Shown in pieces: positions 1-8,451 of a DNA stretch of 15,028 nt (its first letter is position 1; each line of letters starts with the position of its first letter). The position numbers were made by a program, and so were the translations under genes. The DNA comes from an uncultured Porphyromonas sp. (GTDB lineage: Bacteria > Bacteroidota > Bacteroidia > Bacteroidales > Porphyromonadaceae), in assembly GCF_905372525.1 (NCBI RefSeq), contig NZ_CAJPPN010000055.1:1-15028 (forward strand), given 5' to 3'. The notes below the pieces were generated by a model, which did not search any database, was not told the DNA's origin, and saw nothing but the letters and a program-made list of their open reading frames with translations.

Positions 1-427
1 TGGTGACGTAAAGGTGACGAAGTTCGTTAATCACCTGATGTACGACGGTAAGAAGGGCATCGCCTTCGATATCTTCTATACCGCGCTTGAGATCGTCGGC
101 AAGAAGATCCAGCAGGAGGACAAGACTCCGCTCGAGATCTGGAAGGCCGCTCTTGACAACATCACTCCTCAGGTAGAAGTAAAGAGCCGCCGTATCGGTG
201 GTGCTACCTTCCAGGTGCCAACGGAGATCCGCCCCGAGCGTAAAGAGTCTATCTCTATGAAGAACCTCATCCTCTATGCTCGCAAGCGTGGTGGCAAGAC
301 CATGGCCGATAAGCTCGCAGCAGAGATCGTGGATGCTTTCAATAGCCAGGGTGCTGCCTTCAAGCGTAAGGAAGATATGCACCGTATGGCTGAAGCCAAC
401 CGTGCATTTGCTCACTTCAGATTCTAA
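1..427 (+). CDS. rpsG: 30S ribosomal protein S7, 5' end missing
   Basis: S7 is a primary binder of the 3' domain of 16S rRNA and nucleates assembly of the 30S head, near the E site. The reading frame is open from base 2 and begins mid-protein with G-D-V-K-V-T-K-F-V-N-H-L-M-Y-D-G-K-K, the conserved N-terminal stretch of bacterial S7. A GTG at 14 is in frame but lies inside conserved sequence, so it is not the true start. About 141 residues are visible. Since bacterial S7 proteins are near 158 aa, roughly 17 residues lie outside the window. The C-terminal part with MADKLAAEIVDAF and HRMAEANRAFAHFRF is typical and complete. It is followed 15 nt later by fusA, the usual str-operon order. rpsL would be expected just upstream. 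Confidence 0.97.
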   Translation, partial: GDVKVTKFVNHLMYDGKKGIAFDIFYTALEIVGKKIQQEDKTPLEIWKAALDNITPQVEVKSRRIGGATFQVPTEIRPERKESISMKNLILYARKRGGKTMADKLAAEIVDAFNSQGAAFKRKEDMHRMAEANRAFAHFRF

Positions 428-442
428 GAAAGGCAAAAGACA

Positions 443-2566
443 ATGGCTGACCACAAACACCTAGAACTTACGAGAAATATCGGCATCATGGCTCACATCG
501 ATGCCGGGAAGACGACCACGTCCGAACGTATCCTCTTCTACACGGGTCTTACCCACAAGATCGGTGAAGTACATGACGGGGGTGCCACGATGGACTGGAT
601 GGAGCAGGAGCAGGAGCGTGGGATCACGATCACCTCTGCTGCTACGACGACCTTCTGGAACTACGACAATACGAAGTACAAGATCAACCTGATCGACACC
701 CCAGGGCACGTGGACTTCACCGTAGAGGTAGAGCGTTCGCTCCGTATCCTCGATGGTGCAGTAGCTACCTTCTGCGCAGTGGGTGGTGTACAGCCTCAGA
801 GTGAGACGGTATGGCGTCAGGCCGACAAGTATCGTGTACCCCGTATCTGCTACGTAAATAAGATGGACCGCTCGGGGGCCAACTTCTTTGAGGTTGTCCG
901 CCAGATCAAGACCATCCTAGGGGCTACTCCATGTCCTATCCAGATCCCTGTCGGTCAGGAAGAGACCTTCCGTGGGGTCGTAGACCTCGTGACGATGAAG
1001 GCTCTGGTCTGGGACGACGAGACGATGGGCTCTCACTACGACACGATCGACATCCCCGCTGAGCTCCAGGCCGAGGCCGAAGAATGGCGCGACAAGATGC
1101 TCGAGACGCTCGCTGACTGTGACGATGTCCTGATGGAGAAGTACTTCGATGATCCCTCCACGATCACCGAGGCTGAGATCCGTGCCGCCCTACGTAAGGG
1201 TACGCTCGCGATGAAGATCAACCCCATGCTCTGCGGTTCGTCCTTCAAGAACAAGGGGGTACAGACGCTCCTCGACGCTGTCGCAGCCTACCTGCCCAGC
1301 CCAATGGACAACCCCGAGGTCATCGGTACCGACCCACGTGATCCAGAGAAGGAGATCGTCCGCAAGGTCGACCCCAGCTCTCCTCTGACCGCTCTTGCGT
1401 TCAAGATCGCTACCGACCCCTACGTAGGTCGCCTCTGCTTCTTCCGTGTCTATGCCGGTGAGCTCCCCGCAGGCTCCTACGTCTACAACTCTCGCTCAGA
1501 GAAGAAGGAGCGTATCTCACGCCTCTTCCAGATGCACTCCAACAAGCAGAACCCCATGGAGGTCATCGGCTGCGGTGACATCGGTGCCGGTGTAGGCTTC
1601 AAGGACATCCGTACGGGTGACACGCTCTGTGACGAAGAGAACCCCATCGTCCTCGAGTCGATCGACTTCCCCGAGCCCGTTATCGGTATCGCTGTCGAGC
1701 CTAAGACGCAGAAGGATATGGACAAGATGGGTGTCGGTCTGGCTAAGCTCGCCGAAGAAGACCCCACCTTCCGTGTACAGACCAACGAAGAGACCGGTCA
1801 GACCGTCATCAGCGGTATGGGTGAGCTCCACCTAGAGATCATCATCGACCGTCTGAAGCGTGAGTTCAAGGTAGAGGCTAACCAGGGTAAGCCCCAGGTG
1901 TCCTACAAGGAAGCTATCACGAAGCCCGTCGAGCTCCGCGAAGTGTACAAGAAGCAGACCGGTGGTCGTGGTAAGTTCGCTGACATCATCGTACGTGTAG
2001 AGCCCGCTGACGAAGGCTTCGAAGGCGACCTACAGTTCGTAGACGAAGTCAAGGGCGGTAACGTACCTAAGGAATTCATCCCCTCCGTACAGAAGGGCTT
2101 CCAGAAGGCTATGGCCAATGGTGTGCTCGCTGGCTACGCTGTGGACAAGCTGAAGGTAACGCTCCTCGACGGTTCGTTCCACCCCGTGGACTCTGACCAG
2201 CTCTCCTTCGAGATCTGTGCTATCCAGGCGTTCAAGAATGCCTGCGCTCAGGCTGGTCCTGTCCTCCTCGAGCCTATCATGCACCTAGAGGTCGATACGC
2301 CTGAGGAAAACATGGGTGATGTGATCGGTGACCTGAACAAGCGTCGTGGCTCTGTAGAGGGTATGGACAGCACGCCATCAGGCGCTCGTCTGGTGAAGGC
2401 ATCTGTGCCTCTGGCTGAGATGTTTGGTTATGTGACGAGCCTACGTACGATCACCTCTGGTCGTGCCACGTCCTCGATGACCTTCTCTCACTACGAACCC
2501 GTGTCCTCGTCTATCGCACGTCAGGTCCTAGAGGAAGTCGGCGGTCGTGTAGATCTGATCAAGTAA
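443..2566 (+). CDS. fusA: Translation elongation factor G
   Basis: EF-G is the cytosolic GTPase that drives tRNA-mRNA translocation and, with RRF, ribosome recycling. The 707-aa protein has the full family architecture. The GTPase domain shows the P-loop AHIDAGKT (17-24), switch I RGITITSAATT (from about 59), DTPGH (85-89) and NKMD (139-142). The later domains include the conserved ISGMGELHLEIIIDRLKREF segment and a C-terminal EF-G fold ending in IARQVLEEVGGRVDLIK. Length fits ordinary EF-G (about 690-710 aa), and all GTPase motifs are intact. The ATG at 443 follows an A-rich leader 15 nt after rpsG and gives MADHKHLELTRNIGIMAHID, a normal N-terminus. Its place in the str cluster marks it as the housekeeping copy rather than a tetracycline-protection paralogue. 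tuf does not follow, and rpsJ comes next. Confidence 0.98.
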   Translation: MADHKHLELTRNIGIMAHIDAGKTTTSERILFYTGLTHKIGEVHDGGATMDWMEQEQERGITITSAATTTFWNYDNTKYKINLIDTPGHVDFTVEVERSLRILDGAVATFCAVGGVQPQSETVWRQADKYRVPRICYVNKMDRSGANFFEVVRQIKTILGATPCPIQIPVGQEETFRGVVDLVTMKALVWDDETMGSHYDTIDIPAELQAEAEEWRDKMLETLADCDDVLMEKYFDDPSTITEAEIRAALRKGTLAMKINPMLCGSSFKNKGVQTLLDAVAAYLPSPMDNPEVIGTDPRDPEKEIVRKVDPSSPLTALAFKIATDPYVGRLCFFRVYAGELPAGSYVYNSRSEKKERISRLFQMHSNKQNPMEVIGCGDIGAGVGFKDIRTGDTLCDEENPIVLESIDFPEPVIGIAVEPKTQKDMDKMGVGLAKLAEEDPTFRVQTNEETGQTVISGMGELHLEIIIDRLKREFKVEANQGKPQVSYKEAITKPVELREVYKKQTGGRGKFADIIVRVEPADEGFEGDLQFVDEVKGGNVPKEFIPSVQKGFQKAMANGVLAGYAVDKLKVTLLDGSFHPVDSDQLSFEICAIQAFKNACAQAGPVLLEPIMHLEVDTPEENMGDVIGDLNKRRGSVEGMDSTPSGARLVKASVPLAEMFGYVTSLRTITSGRATSSMTFSHYEPVSSSIARQVLEEVGGRVDLIK

Positions 2567-2586
2567 ATAGTATTACAACTAGAGAT

Positions 2587-2892
2587 ATGAGCCAAAAGAT
2601 TAGAATCAAGTTGAAGTCGTACGATCACACGCTGCTCGACAAGTCGGCAGAGAAGATCGTCAAGACCGTCAAGGCCTCTGGAGCTGTAGTCAGCGGACCT
2701 ATTCCCCTGCCTACGCACAAGCGTATCTTCACGGTGAACCGCTCGACCTTCGTCAACAAGAAGAGCCGCGAGCAGTTCGAGCTTAGCTCCTACAAGCGAC
2801 TCATCGATATCTACAACTCCACGGCAGAGACCATCGATGCGCTAATGAAGCTCGAGCTCCCCAGCGGTGTAGAAGTAGAAATCAAGGTGTGA
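2587..2892 (+). CDS. rpsJ: 30S ribosomal protein S10 (NusE)
   Basis: S10 is a 30S head protein. In characterised bacteria it also acts as NusE, linking ribosomes and the antitermination complex to NusG and RNA polymerase. The 101-aa product is family length. It shows the hallmark IRIKLKSYDHTLLD start, then SGPIPLPTHK (about 36-45) on the long ribosome-inserting loop, and the C-terminal TIDALMKLELPSGVEVEIKV. It sits 20 nt after fusA and starts what is the S10 operon in other bacteria. Here there is no obvious terminator in the gap, which suggests read-through from the str genes. The leader (acaactagagat) has no Shine-Dalgarno match. Confidence 0.97.
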   Translation: MSQKIRIKLKSYDHTLLDKSAEKIVKTVKASGAVVSGPIPLPTHKRIFTVNRSTFVNKKSREQFELSSYKRLIDIYNSTAETIDALMKLELPSGVEVEIKV

Positions 2893-2913
2893 TCAACTAA
2901 ATAAGAAACTGAA

Positions 2914-3534
2914 ATGCCAGGTTTATTAGGAAAGAAAATCGGAATGACATCCGTATTCAGTGCCGAGGGGAAGAACATCCCATGCACTGTTATCGAAGTA
3001 GGTCCTTGCGTGGTAACGCAGATCAAGTCCCTGGAAAAGGATGGCTACGAAGCTCTACAGCTTGGGTTCGTTGATGCAAAGGAAAAGCACACGTCCAAGC
3101 CGCTTCAGGGTCACTTCCAGAAGGCAGGCGTTGCCGCCAAGAGACACTTGGCCGAGTTCAAGGGGTTCGATATCGCCCAGTACCATCTGGGTGATGTGAT
3201 CGATGTCAACTTCTTCGAGGGCACTGTCTTCGTAGACGTCATCGGTACCTCTAAGGGTAAGGGATTCCAAGGGGTCGTCAAGCGTCACGGCTTCGGCGGT
3301 GTCGGTCAGTCTACCCACGGTCAGCACAACCGTCTTCGTGCTCCCGGTTCTGTAGGTGCGTGCTCGTACCCAGCTAAGGTCTTCAAGGGGACACGTATGG
3401 CGGGTCAGACAGGTAATGAGCGTGTGACCGTTCAGAACCTCGAGGTGATCAAGGTAATGCCCGAGCACAACCTCCTTCTGCTGAAGGGTAGTGTGCCCGG
3501 TGCTAAAGGTTCAATCATTGCAATCGAGAAGTAA
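2914..3534 (+). CDS. rplC: 50S ribosomal protein L3
   Basis: L3 binds 23S rRNA early in 50S assembly and sends an extended loop toward the peptidyl transferase centre. The 206-aa protein starts MPGLLGKKIGMTSVF and carries the L3 signature GTSKGKGFQGVVKRHGF (111-127) followed by the loop GQSTHGQHNRLRAPGS (131-146). In E. coli L3 a loop glutamine (Gln150) is methylated by PrmB. The aligned segment here reads GACSYPAKVF, with both glutamines of the E. coli GQNQTPGKVF replaced, so no methyl acceptor is present. The stop codon TAA is directly followed by the rplD ATG, so translation of the two is probably coupled. Confidence 0.97.
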   Translation: MPGLLGKKIGMTSVFSAEGKNIPCTVIEVGPCVVTQIKSLEKDGYEALQLGFVDAKEKHTSKPLQGHFQKAGVAAKRHLAEFKGFDIAQYHLGDVIDVNFFEGTVFVDVIGTSKGKGFQGVVKRHGFGGVGQSTHGQHNRLRAPGSVGACSYPAKVFKGTRMAGQTGNERVTVQNLEVIKVMPEHNLLLLKGSVPGAKGSIIAIEK

Positions 3535-4164
3535 ATGGAACTGAGTGTATATAACATCAAGGGAGAGGATACGGGTCGCAAGATCACGCTCGATGATGCC
3601 GTCTTTGCTGTCGAGCCTAACGACCACGCCATTTACTTGGACGTAAAGCAGTATCTGGCCAACCAGCGTCAGGGTACGCATAAGTCAAAGGAGCGTAGCG
3701 AGATCTCGGGGAGTACCCGTAAGCTCATCCGCCAGAAGGGCGGCGGTGGCGCTCGTCGTGGGGACATCAACTCCCCCGTGCTCGTCGGTGGTGGTCGTGT
3801 CTTCGGCCCTACGCCCCGTGACTACAGCTTCAAGCTGAACAAGAAGGTGAAGGCTCTAGCTCGCCGCTCTGCCCTCACCTACAAGGCTCAGAAGCAGGAG
3901 ATCATCGTCATCGAGAACTTCGAGCTAGCAGCACCGAAGACTAAGGACTTCGTCGCTCTCTCCGAGGCGCTCCAGGTGGCAGACAAGAAGGCTCTCTTCG
4001 TCGTAGAGACCCTCTCTGACAACCTCGTACTCTCTTCGCGCAACATCCGCACGGCTCGTGTGATGAACGCCTTCCAGCTCAACACCTACTCGGTGCTTGA
4101 CTGCAAGAAGCTCGTCCTGACGGAGGCTGCTGTTGCTGTGATCAACGAACAGCTCAAGGCATAA
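3535..4164 (+). CDS. rplD: 50S ribosomal protein L4
   Basis: L4 is an early-assembly 50S protein whose long loop lines the peptide exit tunnel constriction. In E. coli it also represses the S10 operon, but nothing in this window shows that leader mechanism. The 209-aa protein has a globular N-terminal part, then the basic tunnel loop with RQGTHKSKERSEISGSTRK (45-63) and QKGGGGARRGD (67-77), then GGGRVFGPTPRDY, and a C-terminal Rossmann-like part. Length matches Bacteroidota L4. The ATG abuts the rplC stop with zero spacing, leaving no independent leader. That supports reinitiation or coupled translation. Confidence 0.97.
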   Translation: MELSVYNIKGEDTGRKITLDDAVFAVEPNDHAIYLDVKQYLANQRQGTHKSKERSEISGSTRKLIRQKGGGGARRGDINSPVLVGGGRVFGPTPRDYSFKLNKKVKALARRSALTYKAQKQEIIVIENFELAAPKTKDFVALSEALQVADKKALFVVETLSDNLVLSSRNIRTARVMNAFQLNTYSVLDCKKLVLTEAAVAVINEQLKA

Positions 4165-4168
4165 TCAT

Positions 4169-4174
4169 AAGGAG
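4169..4174 (+). promoter_or_regulatory. Shine-Dalgarno-like site for rplW
   Basis: AAGGAG lies 9 nt before the rplW ATG. Most genes in this run have only A-rich leaders, so this is one of the few classical ribosome-binding sites visible. It supports the chosen rplW start. Strong anti-SD pairing is not generally required in Bacteroidota. Confidence 0.6.
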
Positions 4175-4183
4175 AAAAGAATC

Positions 4184-4477
4184 ATGGGAATTATCATCAA
4201 GCCCGTTATCACGGAGAAGACAACAGCCCTGACGGAGAAGACAGCTGAGCGCTACGTCTTCCGCGTCTCTCCCGATGCCAACAAGGTCGAGATCAAGAAG
4301 GCGATCGAGGCTCTGTATCAAGTAAAGGTCGAGAGTGTAAACACGGTAAACTACAGCGGCAAGCGTAAGGCTCGCTATACCAAGAGCGGACTGATCCGTG
4401 GTAAGGTCGCTGCCTTCAAGAAGGCGATCGTGACCCTCGAGAAGGGACAGACCATCGACTTTTACGCTAATATCTAA
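4184..4477 (+). CDS. rplW: 50S ribosomal protein L23
   Basis: L23 sits at the outer mouth of the peptide exit tunnel, where it is the docking point for trigger factor and SRP in characterised bacteria. The 97-aa product has the L23 opening IIIKPVITEKTTALTEK (3-19), the YVFRVSPDANKVEIKKAIEALYQVKV core (about 24-49) and VNTVNYSGKRKARYTKSG leading to the basic loop. Length fits bacterial L23 (about 95-100 aa). It starts 19 nt after rplD, behind AAGGAG, and its stop is 8 nt before rplB. Confidence 0.96.
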   Translation: MGIIIKPVITEKTTALTEKTAERYVFRVSPDANKVEIKKAIEALYQVKVESVNTVNYSGKRKARYTKSGLIRGKVAAFKKAIVTLEKGQTIDFYANI

Positions 4478-4485
4478 GCTGAACA

Positions 4486-5310
<825 letters not shown>

Positions 5311-5330
5311 TCGATTAAACCAACAGAATT

Positions 5331-5600
5331 ATGAGTCGTTCACTAAAGAAAGGTCCATATATCCACCTCAAGCTCGAGAAGAAGGTCTTGGCGATGAATG
5401 AATCGGGCAAGAAGTCCGTCATCAAGACTTGGGCTCGCGCCTCGATGATCAGCCCTGACTTCGTCGGTCATACGATTGCCGTTCACAACGGGAACAAGTT
5501 CATCCCTGTCTTCATCACGGAGAACATGGTCGGCCACAAGCTCGGAGAGTTCTCTCCCACCCGTACCTTCCGTGGTCATGGCGGTAACAAGAAGAAGTAA
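5331..5600 (+). CDS. rpsS: 30S ribosomal protein S19
   Basis: S19 forms a complex with S13 in the 30S head and contacts the A-site region. The 89-aa protein starts MSRSLKKGPYIHLKLEKKV and has the family signature around GHKLGEFSPTRTFRGH (68-83), ending in a basic GGNKKK tail. Length is normal. It lies 20 nt after rplB. The following gap to rplV (45 nt) is the longest inside the operon, and I see neither a hairpin with a T-tract nor a good Bacteroidetes promoter in it. Confidence 0.97.
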   Translation: MSRSLKKGPYIHLKLEKKVLAMNESGKKSVIKTWARASMISPDFVGHTIAVHNGNKFIPVFITENMVGHKLGEFSPTRTFRGHGGNKKK

Positions 5601-5645
5601 TTCGGCTGTTGAGTAATTCAGACCTTTAAGTAAGATTAAGAAACA

Positions 5646-6050
5646 ATGGGTGCAAGAAAGAAAATATCAGCCGAAGAAAGAAAGCAAGCCCTGAAGAATA
5701 CCTACTTCGCCTCGCTGCGTAACGTCCCCACGTCGCCTCGTAAGATGCGTCTAGTGGCTGACCTCGTACGTGGTATGGAGGTAGGTCGTGCCCTCGGGGT
5801 GCTCAAGTTCTCTAACAAGGAAGCTGCAGCTCGCGTGGAGAAGCTCCTCCGCTCTGCTATCGCTAACTGGGAAGAGAAGAACGGACGCAAGGCCGAGGAT
5901 GGAGAGCTCTATATCTCTCGCATCTTCGTCGATGGAGCAGCTACGCTCAAGCGTATGCGCCCCGCCCCTCAGGGTCGTGGGTATCGCATCCGCAAGCGTT
6001 CGAACCACGTCACGATCGTTGTCGATTCACTAAATAATAAAGAGAACTAA
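5646..6050 (+). CDS. rplV: 50S ribosomal protein L22
   Basis: L22 contacts all 23S rRNA domains and, with L4, forms the exit tunnel constriction through a long beta-hairpin. The 134-aa protein has VPTSPRKMRLVADLVRGMEVGRAL (about 27-50) and the C-terminal hairpin ATLKRMRPAPQGRGYRIRKR (about 99-118), followed by SNHVTIVV. Compared with the 110-aa E. coli protein there is an N-terminal extension of about 20 residues (MGARKKISAEERKQALKNTYF). Related Bacteroidota forms are similarly long, so I keep the ATG at 5646. The stop is 5 nt before rpsC. Confidence 0.96.
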   Translation: MGARKKISAEERKQALKNTYFASLRNVPTSPRKMRLVADLVRGMEVGRALGVLKFSNKEAAARVEKLLRSAIANWEEKNGRKAEDGELYISRIFVDGAATLKRMRPAPQGRGYRIRKRSNHVTIVVDSLNNKEN

Positions 6051-6055
6051 ACCAG

Positions 6056-6808
6056 ATGGGACAAAAGATTAATCCTATAAGCAATCGTTTGGGATACATC
6101 CGTGGATGGGATTCCAACTGGTACGGCGGGAACAAGTACGGCGATAAGCTCCTCGAAGATAGCCGTCTTCGTCGCTACCTGAGCGTCCGTCTGGCCAAGG
6201 CAAGTGTCTCTCGTATCGTCATCGAGCGTGCCCTCAAGCACGTCACTATCACGATCTGTACTGCTCGTCCCGGTGTCGTCATCGGTAAGGGCGGTCAGGA
6301 TGTAGATACGCTCAAGGAAGAGCTCAAGAAGATCACCAACAAGGACGTCCAGATCAATATCTACGAAGTCCGTCGCCCCGATATCGATGCTGCTATCGTA
6401 GCCGATAACATCGCTCGTCAGCTCGAGGGCAAGATCGCTTACCGCCGTGCTGTCAAGGGCGCCATCGGTGCCGCTATGCGTGGTGGTGCCGAGGGCATCA
6501 AGGTCCAGATCTCTGGCCGTCTGAACGGTGCCGAAATCGCTCGTTCTGAGATGTACAAGGAAGGACGTACTCCCCTGCACACCCTACGTGCTGACATCGA
6601 CTATGCTCGTGCAGAAGCACTGACCAAGGTCGGTATCCTCGGTATCAAGGTGTGGATCTGCAAGGGTGAAGTCTACGGCAAGCGTGACCTAGCTCCTTCG
6701 TTCACCAACCCTCAGCCCGGTCATGGCGCTCGTCGTGACGGTGGCCGTGATCGCCGTGAAGGCGGTCGTCGTGATGCCCGTGGTGGCAGAAGAGGGGGTA
6801 ATCGCTAA
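6056..6808 (+). CDS. rpsC: 30S ribosomal protein S3 with Arg/Gly-rich tail
   Basis: S3 lies at the mRNA entry side of the 30S head. In E. coli it contributes with S4 and S5 to mRNA unwinding. The 250-aa protein starts MGQKINPISNRLGYIRGWDS. It contains the KH-domain loop GKGG (77-80) within RPGVVIGKGGQDV, and the C-terminal S3 domain with GRLNGAEIARSEMYKEGRTPLHTLRADIDYA in its usual place (about 155-184). After the conserved end near residue 220 comes a tail of about 29 residues, almost all Arg, Gly and Asp with RGG-like steps (222-250). Bacteroidota S3 proteins often carry a basic, low-complexity tail, so its presence is not unique. Its RGG composition is noteworthy. It follows rplV by 5 nt. 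Confidence 0.97.
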   Translation: MGQKINPISNRLGYIRGWDSNWYGGNKYGDKLLEDSRLRRYLSVRLAKASVSRIVIERALKHVTITICTARPGVVIGKGGQDVDTLKEELKKITNKDVQINIYEVRRPDIDAAIVADNIARQLEGKIAYRRAVKGAIGAAMRGGAEGIKVQISGRLNGAEIARSEMYKEGRTPLHTLRADIDYARAEALTKVGILGIKVWICKGEVYGKRDLAPSFTNPQPGHGARRDGGRDRREGGRRDARGGRRGGNR

Positions 6809-6830
6809 CGTATAAGAACAGAAGACAGCA

Positions 6831-7265
6831 ATGTTACAACCTAAGAAAACTAAGTTTAGAAGAGTCCAGAAGGGTCGCGCCAAGGGTAATGCTCAGCGTG
6901 GCAACCAGCTCGCCTTCGGTTCTTTCGGTATCAAGTCTCTCGGTACACGCTGGATCACCGGTCGTCAGATCGAAGCCGCTCGTATCGCAGTGACTCGCTA
7001 TATGCAGCGTCAGGGTCAGGTCTGGGTACGTATCTTCCCCGACAAGCCCATCACGAAGAAGCCTGCTGACGTCCGAATGGGTAAGGGTAAGGGTTCGCCC
7101 GAAGGCTTCGTAGCCAACGTTACCCCAGGGCGTATGCTCTTCGAGATCGAAGGGGTATCCTTCGAAGTCGCTAAGGAAGCTCTCCGCCTCGCTGCGCAGA
7201 AGCTCCCCGTAACCACGAAGTTCGTCGTCCGTCGTGACTACGATATGTCCAACACTAACCTGTAA
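6831..7265 (+). CDS. rplP: 50S ribosomal protein L16
   Basis: L16 binds helices near the A site and the central protuberance and is needed for late 50S maturation. The 144-aa product opens with MLQPKKTKFRRVQKGRAKGNA. It contains FGSFGIKSLGTRWITGRQIEAARIA (about 27-51), RQGQVWVRIFPDKPITKKPADVRMGKGKGSPEGFVA and the closing ALRLAAQKLPVTTKFVVR, all L16 hallmarks. Length is slightly above the 136 aa of E. coli, which is usual in this phylum. It lies 22 nt after rpsC and 8 nt before rpmC. Confidence 0.97.
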   Translation: MLQPKKTKFRRVQKGRAKGNAQRGNQLAFGSFGIKSLGTRWITGRQIEAARIAVTRYMQRQGQVWVRIFPDKPITKKPADVRMGKGKGSPEGFVANVTPGRMLFEIEGVSFEVAKEALRLAAQKLPVTTKFVVRRDYDMSNTNL

Positions 7266-7273
7266 TAGTAGAG

Positions 7274-7471
7274 ATGAAGTTAGCAGAGATCAAGGCGCTT
7301 ACCACGCCCGAGCTACAGGAGCGTGTGGTAGCCGAAGAAGCGGCTTACGACAAGAAGCGCATCGACCACGCTGTCACTCCAGCAGATAACCCTGCTGCGA
7401 TCCGTCAGCTACGTCGTAGCATCGCTCAGATGAAGACGATCCTTCGTGAGCGCGAACTCAACAACAATTAA
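7274..7471 (+). CDS. rpmC: 50S ribosomal protein L29
   Basis: L29 is a small helical protein at the exit tunnel rim next to L23. The 65-aa product has the two-helix L29 pattern: MKLAEIKALTTPELQERVVAEEAAYDKKRIDHAVTP, then PAAIRQLRRSIAQMKTILRERELNNN, in which the RQLRRSIAQMKTILRER segment is the recognisable family end. Length is normal (60-70 aa). It is placed between rplP and rpsQ, its conserved position in the S10 cluster. Confidence 0.95.
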   Translation: MKLAEIKALTTPELQERVVAEEAAYDKKRIDHAVTPADNPAAIRQLRRSIAQMKTILRERELNNN

Positions 7472-7483
7472 TGTATCCTCCCG

Positions 7484-7741
7484 ATGGAACAGAGAAGATT
7501 AAGAAAAGAACGTGTAGGCGTTGTTTCTTCCAATAAGATGGATAAGACTATCACGGTCGCTGTCAAGTGGAAGGAAAAGCACCCTATCTATGGTAAGTTC
7601 GTCAACAAGACGAAGAAGTACCATGCCCACGATGAGAGAAACGAGTGCAACATCGGCGATACAGTCCGTATCATGGAGACTCGTCCCCTCTCACGCACTA
7701 AGAGATGGAGACTAGTCAGCATCATCGAAAGAGCTAAGTAG
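7484..7741 (+). CDS. rpsQ: 30S ribosomal protein S17
   Basis: S17 is an OB-fold protein that binds the 5' domain of 16S rRNA early in 30S assembly. The 85-aa protein shows RKERVGVVSSNKMDKTITVAV (about 7-27), then KHPIYGKFVNKTKKYHAHDE and CNIGDTVRIMETRPLSRTKRW (about 55-75), matching the S17 signature. It is the last gene of the canonical S10 operon. rplN, first gene of the spc operon, starts only 3 nt after its stop, so S10 and spc are not separated here. Confidence 0.97.
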   Translation: MEQRRLRKERVGVVSSNKMDKTITVAVKWKEKHPIYGKFVNKTKKYHAHDERNECNIGDTVRIMETRPLSRTKRWRLVSIIERAK

Positions 7742-7744
7742 TAT

Positions 7745-8110
7745 ATGATCCAGCAAGAATCAAGACTAGTAGTAGCAGATAATAGCGGCGCCAAGGAGGC
7801 TCTCTGCATCCGTGTCCTCGGGGGCACACGCCGCCGCTATGCCTCTGTCGGAGATATTATCGTCGTAGCTGTCAAGAGCGTTATCCCCTCCTCTGACCTG
7901 AAGAAGGGTGTCGTCTCCAAGGCTATCATCGTCCGCACCAAGAAGGAAGTTCGTCGCCCCGACGGCTCCTACATCCGCTTCGATGACAATGCTTGCGTCC
8001 TCCTCAACGCTGCTGGCGAAATGCGCGGTAGCCGTATCTTCGGCCCAGTGGCTCGTGAGCTACGTGCAGTGAATATGAAGATCGTTTCTCTGGCGCCTGA
8101 AGTCCTCTAA
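7745..8110 (+). CDS. rplN: 50S ribosomal protein L14
   Basis: L14 lies at the subunit interface, contacts L19 and helix 14 of 16S rRNA, and is the target of the silencing factor RsfS in other bacteria. The 121-aa product has MIQQESRLVVADNSGAKEALCIRVLGG at the start, the family signature in GSYIRFDDNACVLL (about 74-87), and RIFGPVARELR near the end. Length is the family norm. The ATG is 3 nt from the rpsQ stop, so no spc promoter or leader fits between them. Confidence 0.97.
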   Translation: MIQQESRLVVADNSGAKEALCIRVLGGTRRRYASVGDIIVVAVKSVIPSSDLKKGVVSKAIIVRTKKEVRRPDGSYIRFDDNACVLLNAAGEMRGSRIFGPVARELRAVNMKIVSLAPEVL

Positions 8111-8130
8111 TCCTAAAGACGAAAGTAGAA

Positions 8131-8451
8131 ATGAGTAAGTTACATATCAAGAAGGGCGACCAGGTCGTCGTCCTCAGTGGCGTAGACAAGGGCAAGACGG
8201 GTCGTGTACTCGAGGTCCTCGTCGATAAGCAGCGCGCCATCGTCGAGGGCGTCGCCGTCGTCGCTAAGCACGCTAAGCCAAGCGCAAAGAACCCTCAGGG
8301 GGGCATCGAGAAGAAGGAAGCTCCTATCCACATCGCTAAGCTGAACCTACTAGATCCTAGTACGGGTAAGGCTACGCGTGTCGGTCGTCGCCTCAATGAC
8401 GAAGGTAAGCTAGTTCGTTATTCCAAAAAGTCAGGAGAGGAGATCAAGTAA
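8131..8451 (+). CDS. rplX: 50S ribosomal protein L24
   Basis: L24 is an assembly initiator that binds near the 5' end of 23S rRNA and reaches the tunnel exit. The 106-aa protein carries the KOW motif at its N-terminus (KKGDQVVVLSGVDKGKTGRVLEV, about 7-29) and the family element GGIEKKEAPIHIAKLNLLDP (about 57-76). Length is normal. The last base of its TAA stop is the first base of the rplE ATG, a 1-nt overlap that points to coupled translation. Confidence 0.96.
   Translation: MSKLHIKKGDQVVVLSGVDKGKTGRVLEVLVDKQRAIVEGVAVVAKHAKPSAKNPQGGIEKKEAPIHIAKLNLLDPSTGKATRVGRRLNDEGKLVRYSKKSGEEIK
8433..8442 (+). promoter_or_regulatory. Double Shine-Dalgarno-like site for rplE
   Basis: AGGAGAGGAG contains two AGGAG cores. 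The downstream one (8438-8442) is 8 nt before the rplE ATG. The site lies within the rplX coding end, where it encodes S-G-E-E. Together with the 1-nt stop/start overlap, it would allow efficient reinitiation on rplE. Confidence 0.55.

Noticed and set aside
14..427. GTG at 14 as the start of rpsG
   Set aside because: Conserved S7 sequence (G-D-V-K) continues in frame upstream to the window edge, so the gene is truncated by the window rather than starting here.
5601..5645. Internal promoter or terminator in the rpsS-rplV gap
   Set aside because: The gap is the longest in the operon but holds no TAnnTTTG box and no stem followed by T residues.
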